DNA of 64,000 nucleotides from Populus alba (Eukaryota > Streptophyta > Magnoliopsida > Malpighiales > Salicaceae): positions 10,404,147-10,468,146 of the forward strand of contig NC_133297.1 in assembly GCF_005239225.2 (NCBI RefSeq), written 5' to 3'. The number at the start of each line of letters is the position of its first letter. Position 1 is the stretch's first letter. A model generated the notes under the pieces. That model was not told where the DNA came from and made no database searches. It was given only the letters and a program-made list of their open reading frames with translations. Positions 58,800-64,000 of the stretch are shown in pieces. Made by a program: the position numbers and the translations under genes.

Positions 58800-61385
58800 A
58801 TTTTCTTTTTTATGATTTTATTTTTTCCTATTTTGTTTAGGAAATCAAATATTGAGATTGATGATTTTATTTTTTATAGTTTTTTAGGATTTTTATTACT
58901 TTTTTGTTTTGTTTTTTGGTTTCCTAATTTATCTAAGATGGTTTTGGGTTTATTTAAAGAGTTGTAAACCTCTCAAATAATAAAATCATAATAAAGTTTT
59001 ATCTTCAATAATAAAAATACAAATTAGAATTATTGTGTCCTACCATTTTCTGGCCATTAAGTTGTTTTCTTTTGTTATTATTATATTGCTTGTGCTTTCC
59101 TTCGCATCAAATTTTTTTAAAATATATTGATAAAAATAATATTTTGGATTGATTAGAATTAACTTAGGTTAACTCTATAACCTAGGTCATGTATATAATT
59201 GAGCTTAATAATTTAATTTTTAAAATTTATTTTTAAATTTTATTATACAATAATAAAAATAGACATTCACAAACAAAAAAAGATGAAGAGAATTATTGAA
59301 GTGTAAAGTGTTTTTGAATCAAAATTATCTTTTTTGATTCGTGATTTTTTTTTTTTAATTTACAACATGGTTCATTGAATGATCAGAAAAGGCAATCAGT
59401 TAAAAAAAAAAAAAGAATGATTTGAACTAAAAAGAAATAAAAAGCATCTATCTTTGGTAAAAAAAATATATAATTTTCTTTTTATGCTATTTGTTTCTTT
59501 ATCTTTACAAAAAAAAAAATGTTTTTGATGAGGGACATTGTTTTTAAAGTAAAAAAATTTATTACGATCTTCAAAGCAAGTTTTAATTAAAATTTTAAAA
59601 GTAATAGATCAATCATTTTTATGCACGTATATGAAAAAACAAATGAGAATAATAAATTTGAGAAAATTATATAAAAAAATCTATAGTAAAAATAAAATAA
59701 AAAAGATATTTTATTTTTATTTAATAATAATGAGAAAATTATCTCTAAAAGTTTGTACTTGAGGTTAATTATAATTATTTATAAAAGAAATGATTATCAT
59801 TATAAAATGCTCTAATCTTTTTTAAAAAACAATGACATTTAATTTATTATCAACATAGTTTTTTAATAAATAGTAGTGACAATAAAAATATTGTTTTTTT
59901 AAATATTTAAATTTGAAATAAGAAGAAAAAACGTATCTCTTAAATATAAAGTATATTTCCTTATTAATGCATATATTTATTGTTTCAACAAAAACATGTT
60001 TTTTTAATTGAAAGCATTGTTTCTTAAATAAAAAAAACTTATCATGATCTTAAAAGCAAATTTTTATAAAAAATTATTAAATAATTCCTCAATGTTATGT
60101 GATTAAGGAAAAAATAATTAATTTGATAAAACCATATCAAAATTTAACAATAATTTAAATAGCATGCTAGGTATCGTTTTTAGAGCATATTTCAATGCAA
60201 AATCAAAATAAAAAATAAAAAATATAAAATATAAAAAACCCAAATGTCTAGGCCTAGAAAATTAGGCCTGAGCATATAGCACAACACGGAAAAGCTTGGC
60301 ATGCACGAGCATGCAAGGCTAGACATGCTCATATACTTTCCTTTATTTTTATTTTGTTTAATGGTTTTACAACATTTCATCAATGCTTTATATATATATA
60401 TATAATTAGACGATATATCATTTATAGTGGTAGAGAACAATCTACTGATTCAAATTTTCAGCATAAAAGAGGTGGCTGAAAGGTCGAGTTTAAGGTTTTC
60501 TGAATCTAAAAAAATATTTTTCATCCTATTTCATCTAAAACACACAAAATAAACACACTAAAAAGCTTGATAAATCAATTTCTACCCTCCAACACGCTTA
60601 AATAAGTTGAAAGACATTAAAAATAGTTAAAAAAGGTTTTTCTTAACCTCAATTTACTTTTTTTAATGAGATAAAAGCTCAAAAACATCTTAATGACATT
60701 TCACTCGTCAGATGAGTACATCAACACAAAATTAATTTTTTTTATCACTAAAAATATGGCCCACCAAGCAAAAGAAAGTCTTCTTTAATCTTGATTTATC
60801 TTTTTTAGTGAAATGAAAGCTCAAAAACATCTTCATAGCACTTCACTAGTTAAGAGGAGCCCATCAACACTAAAATTGGTTTTTTTGTTACTAAATATGG
60901 CTAACCGAACACTTTCTTCCCCTTTTTATTTTCAATTATCTTCTTCTCTCCTTCTAAATCCTAGGGAATGAAATTCAAAATAAGTTAAATTTATAATATT
61001 AAAGTTAAACCCTCAAAATACAAGGACTGCATTTTTTTTTTAAATAGAAAATCAGGAACCAAAGTGAATTTTTTTGCACCCCTATAAAATAATAATATAA
61101 AAAAAGAGGGATAGCTCTTTTTTATATATGTTAAAATTAATCCATGTTGTTTCAATTTTTTTTAACAAGAAAAATTATAATCTTATTCCGCAAATATCAA
61201 TGTAATTAGGGAATTTTTTGACACTGTAAACACAATGAATTGCACGAATATAAAACCCAAATTTAAATCAAGTGAACATAACATGAAATTATGAATAAAC
61301 AAAAAGGTTTGGGTCTAAAACTCTAAAATGAAATAAACCAACCAAAAACCTTAAAAAAAAAAAAAAAAAAACAGGGGACCACTCA

Positions 61386-61435
<50 letters not shown>

Positions 61436-62048
61436 ACAATCTTTACATGCCCCCACCAAATCACTCGACATTTTCCTTTTTGTTTTTTCAGGATATAGTT
61501 TACAAAGCTATTCATCAAATTAACTCCAAATTCTCTCATTCTCAGCACTATCAGACAAAAGTTTTTACTTCACCATTCTGACTGACAAACTAATTATTCT
61601 GAAGAACTCATAAATGCTAAGGTATATCATATTTCTTTGTCAAAATACTGGTGTCTTTGCGTGAATGCGCATGGTGTCTTTGCCTTGCTTTGTTGTTCCT
61701 GGTTAATTCTTCACGGCTTCCATTGCGAGGAAAGTCATAAATGGTAACATGGCAGTCAAAAGGGAAGAACCAATAAAGTCTAATTCCCTTCTTATTGGAG
61801 TTTCAGCATGCTCAGTTTTCCACTACAAGCTATGCAGTTAGATAGGAATCACACCAAATACCATCTCGCTCATGAGTTTTTAACCTAGCTAATCCCAAGT
61901 TACAAGATTTACAGAGTTCATGAGAGAGCTGGGTGGAAGCGGGTCTAATATCGCCATCCCTAGCTCCTCTTTTGCACCAGGAAACCAAACCCAGGTCTGA
62001 AATAATTTATATACCAGCAAAAGAAAAGGTAAAAAAATCTGTCTTCTC
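58800..62048. other. Gene-poor AT-rich stretch
   Basis: No gene seen. Contains small microsatellites: (TA)n near 60,389-60,404, and (TA)n(GA)n at 61,391-61,434, the same compound type as before ERD6-like copy B. Around 60,620-60,860 two similar segments share 'tcttaacctcaatttac'/'tctttaatcttgatttatc' and 'gaaagctcaaaaacatctt', an imperfect direct duplication of about 180 bp. Part near 62,048 may be the 3' UTR of the next gene. Confidence 0.4.
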
Positions 62049-62848
62049 TCATGTGTGTGTTTTCCATAAACCTTTTGTAGGAGAACTGTTGGTTATCTTT
62101 ACAACTTTCTGTTTAGGTTGCCGTTTCTTTCTAGCGACTTGTTCTTGACTGCTGCATCTTGCTTTTACGATATCAACTTTCACAATATGATGATCAGAAG
62201 TCCCTTTAGAAGAAAACACCGAGTATGACCCTGGAACAAAGTTGTAGGGGGAATTTGGAGACGCCAGTATGTAATCTACTCGAGTCCCATACTGCAGTCC
62301 CCTGCACATCTGCATAATATATATATATCCAAGTAATGGCACTGTGAGCAGAAATATATATAGTTTTGATAGCGTGAAGTTAGAGTATCAAACATCCATG
62401 TTTCTTACTTTGGCCTTTAGCTAGAATGACAACTGATTCACATTCTCCTGCAAAGTCCTTAGCATCAGTGTAATGTTTACTCTTCATGAAACTCATTACT
62501 TCAACTTTTGGTGTTGGCTTTCCCATCTCCTCATAGTACTGCATATATAAATGAAACGAGCAATAGGAATTATATTTCAATCACATAAAGAAAGGTCATG
62601 AAACTCATTTTTCTATGACAGCAGGAGCTAGGTGGTCGACCTTTACAATGTCTGTCCACCTCTCTTCAGAGTAATCTGTCTCGTCGAGGGAATTAAGACC
62701 TCCAGCTAAGATATGAGGAGCATCACTTGACTGTATTATGGCATCTATTTGCTTCATCCGCCAGTTCTCATCGAGATGATCAAGGTGGGTGCAGTGGAAG
62801 TTGACCTCTCCTGCCTGTGGCACGTCAATGGTGGCCTTAAGAACATTC
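62049..62848 (-). pseudogene. Endonuclease/exonuclease/phosphatase (DNase I-like) family gene, 5'-incomplete and damaged
   Basis: C-terminal half of a plant DNase I-like protein on the minus strand. Three exons are seen: 62641-62848 (ATIDVPQAGEVNFHCTHLDH...), 62409-62538 (YYEEMGKPTPKVEVMSF...) and 62049-62309 (YGTRVDYILASP, GTSDHHIVKVDIVKA). The catalytic final SDHH is kept. The usual GDxN motif reads GGLN, so the Asp that helps bind metal and activate the nucleophile is changed to Gly. Joining exons 2 and 3 at the visible GT-AG borders shifts the frame just before YGTRVDY; compared with the family spelling expected there, two bases seem to be missing. No N-terminal exons are visible in the 1.1 kb up to the window edge; they may lie outside or be lost. 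Probably a pseudogene; an alternative splice site could rescue the frame. Confidence 0.7.
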
Positions 62849-64000
62849 CTGCAGCGTCCAGAAAAGCTCGAATGAGTTTTATAATGCCCTGTCTCTCGAT
62901 CATTTTGTCAGTTATCAGAGTTTTTTGAAGCTTGAAAATTGAAATTCATCCATCGTTCGTCTTTTCGATTTTCTCACAAATAGAATTATCAGAATTGTCC
63001 AGAAGAAGAGGTTGTGTTCTTAATACGTGATGAATTAAATTTTGTAGAACTAGTAATTTGATTGCAGTGTAGTGGGATTAGTTATGGATGTCAGGCATGA
63101 ATTTTATATATAGGGCACAAGTATCTGTTTGTCTCTTTGCTTCTTGTAAGTTAATTTTCATGGAATGCTGCTTTTTGCAGGGAAAAGGGTTACATGTCAT
63201 AGCTAGCTGGCAGCAATTACAGTGAATAATAAAGCCATTAATTTAATTGTATAGCATAGCAATGTACATCTCATCTCAACATAGATCCTGGCATATCATG
63301 ATTTTTCTAAGTATAGATTGACTTTCTTAGGTTTCCCTCCCTCTTTAAAATTTTTTCTAAGCATAGGTATAGACACAAACTTATCTTTTCTATCCTCTCA
63401 AATTTTTTTTTAAATATAGTTGTAGATATGAGCCTGTCCCTTCTGCCTCTTAGAGAGTTTTTTTAAGTTACAAAAAATCAATATGAATTTTCTTAATCTC
63501 TTAAAATATTTTCTAAGTATAAAGGGTCACCTTTCTAGAATTCTCTTAGAATATTTTTGAATTCTCTAAATATCAAAAACTAACAGTCACATTGATTTAC
63601 AAAACATCAGTCACCAACTACCTTTGTTGAAAAAAATAAATTATATTATTAAAACTAAAAAATTAACTAATTATTTAAGATATAAACTTTATTCCCAAAA
63701 TATTTTGGGGTTTTTTTGGAGATCATCTAATTGGTAGCTTTCAATGATATCTTTAATTGTGCTCACAATTTAATAAACTAGAAAAGACACAATGCAACCC
63801 TACCAATGTGGTCCTCGATAAACTCTAGATGAAACTTCCGGTAGTGATTGGTTAATAACTTTGTGAATAACTATCTGGTAAGATTTGAAAAAAAAATAAA
63901 AAATGAAGAACTTACTGCTTCACTGCAACAGCTAAACTGAGACATGGACAGGAAAAAAAAAATCTGATAAAACTGGGTTTTATATATAGTCAATGACAGT
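62849..64000. other. Non-coding to the window edge
   Basis: No coding exon recognised on either strand. T-rich, with recurring 'tttttctaagtatag' words at 63,300-63,520, a loosely tandem pattern with a period of roughly 60-80 bp. Confidence 0.4.

Overview
The window is plant nuclear DNA. It is AT-rich, its genes are split by GT-AG introns, and it holds many short dispersed repeats and microsatellites. Protein content and the style of the repeats suggest a woody eudicot, most likely Salicaceae (Populus or Salix); that placement is inference. There is no bacterial or phage content.

Left part (1-24,000). Two intact genes lie on the minus strand among long non-coding stretches. One, at 4,142-5,875, encodes a six-exon histidine phosphotransfer protein of cytokinin signalling (AHP1-like, 152 aa). 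The other, at 11,061-13,103, encodes a seven-exon receptor-like cytoplasmic kinase of the RLCK VI/RBK type (425 aa). The rest is gene-poor and carries several copies of one short AT-rich repeat family, a terminal-inverted-repeat element (8,297-8,566), a 160-bp nested insertion and a pair of diverged direct repeats.

Central part (23,350-53,960) is a duplicated cluster. Two intact, intronless SPARK-domain receptor kinases (RKF3-like, 672 and 677 aa) stand in tandem. They are followed by an old ERD6-like sugar-transporter pseudogene (32,392-34,403) and an intact 18-exon ERD6-like transporter (37,363-41,293, 476 aa). The stretch from the tail of the second RKF3 gene to just past the transporter (29,960-42,261) is then repeated at 43,329-53,960. 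In the second block only the last ~60 codons of RKF3 remain, the old transporter pseudogene has lost most of its length, and the second complete-looking transporter (49,028-53,030) is broken by a 132-bp deletion that removes a splice acceptor and part of an exon. Each block also carries its own later insertions, so the order of events can be partly read from the sequence.

Right part (54,400-64,000). All genes are on the minus strand. There is a badly decayed relic of the cytosolic iron-sulfur assembly WD40 gene CIAO1 (54,545-55,794). Next comes an intact three-exon GH3 acyl-acid amido synthetase (56,275-58,262, 579 aa). After 3.7 kb of AT-rich sequence there is a 5'-incomplete endonuclease/exonuclease/phosphatase-family gene (62,049-62,848) with a frameshift and a changed catalytic-motif residue.

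The genes do not form one pathway. AHP and GH3 are hormone-related (cytokinin relay; auxin/jasmonate/benzoate conjugation), and RKF3 and RLCK VI are signalling kinases. The most informative feature is the structure and decay of the RKF3/ERD6-like duplicated cluster.
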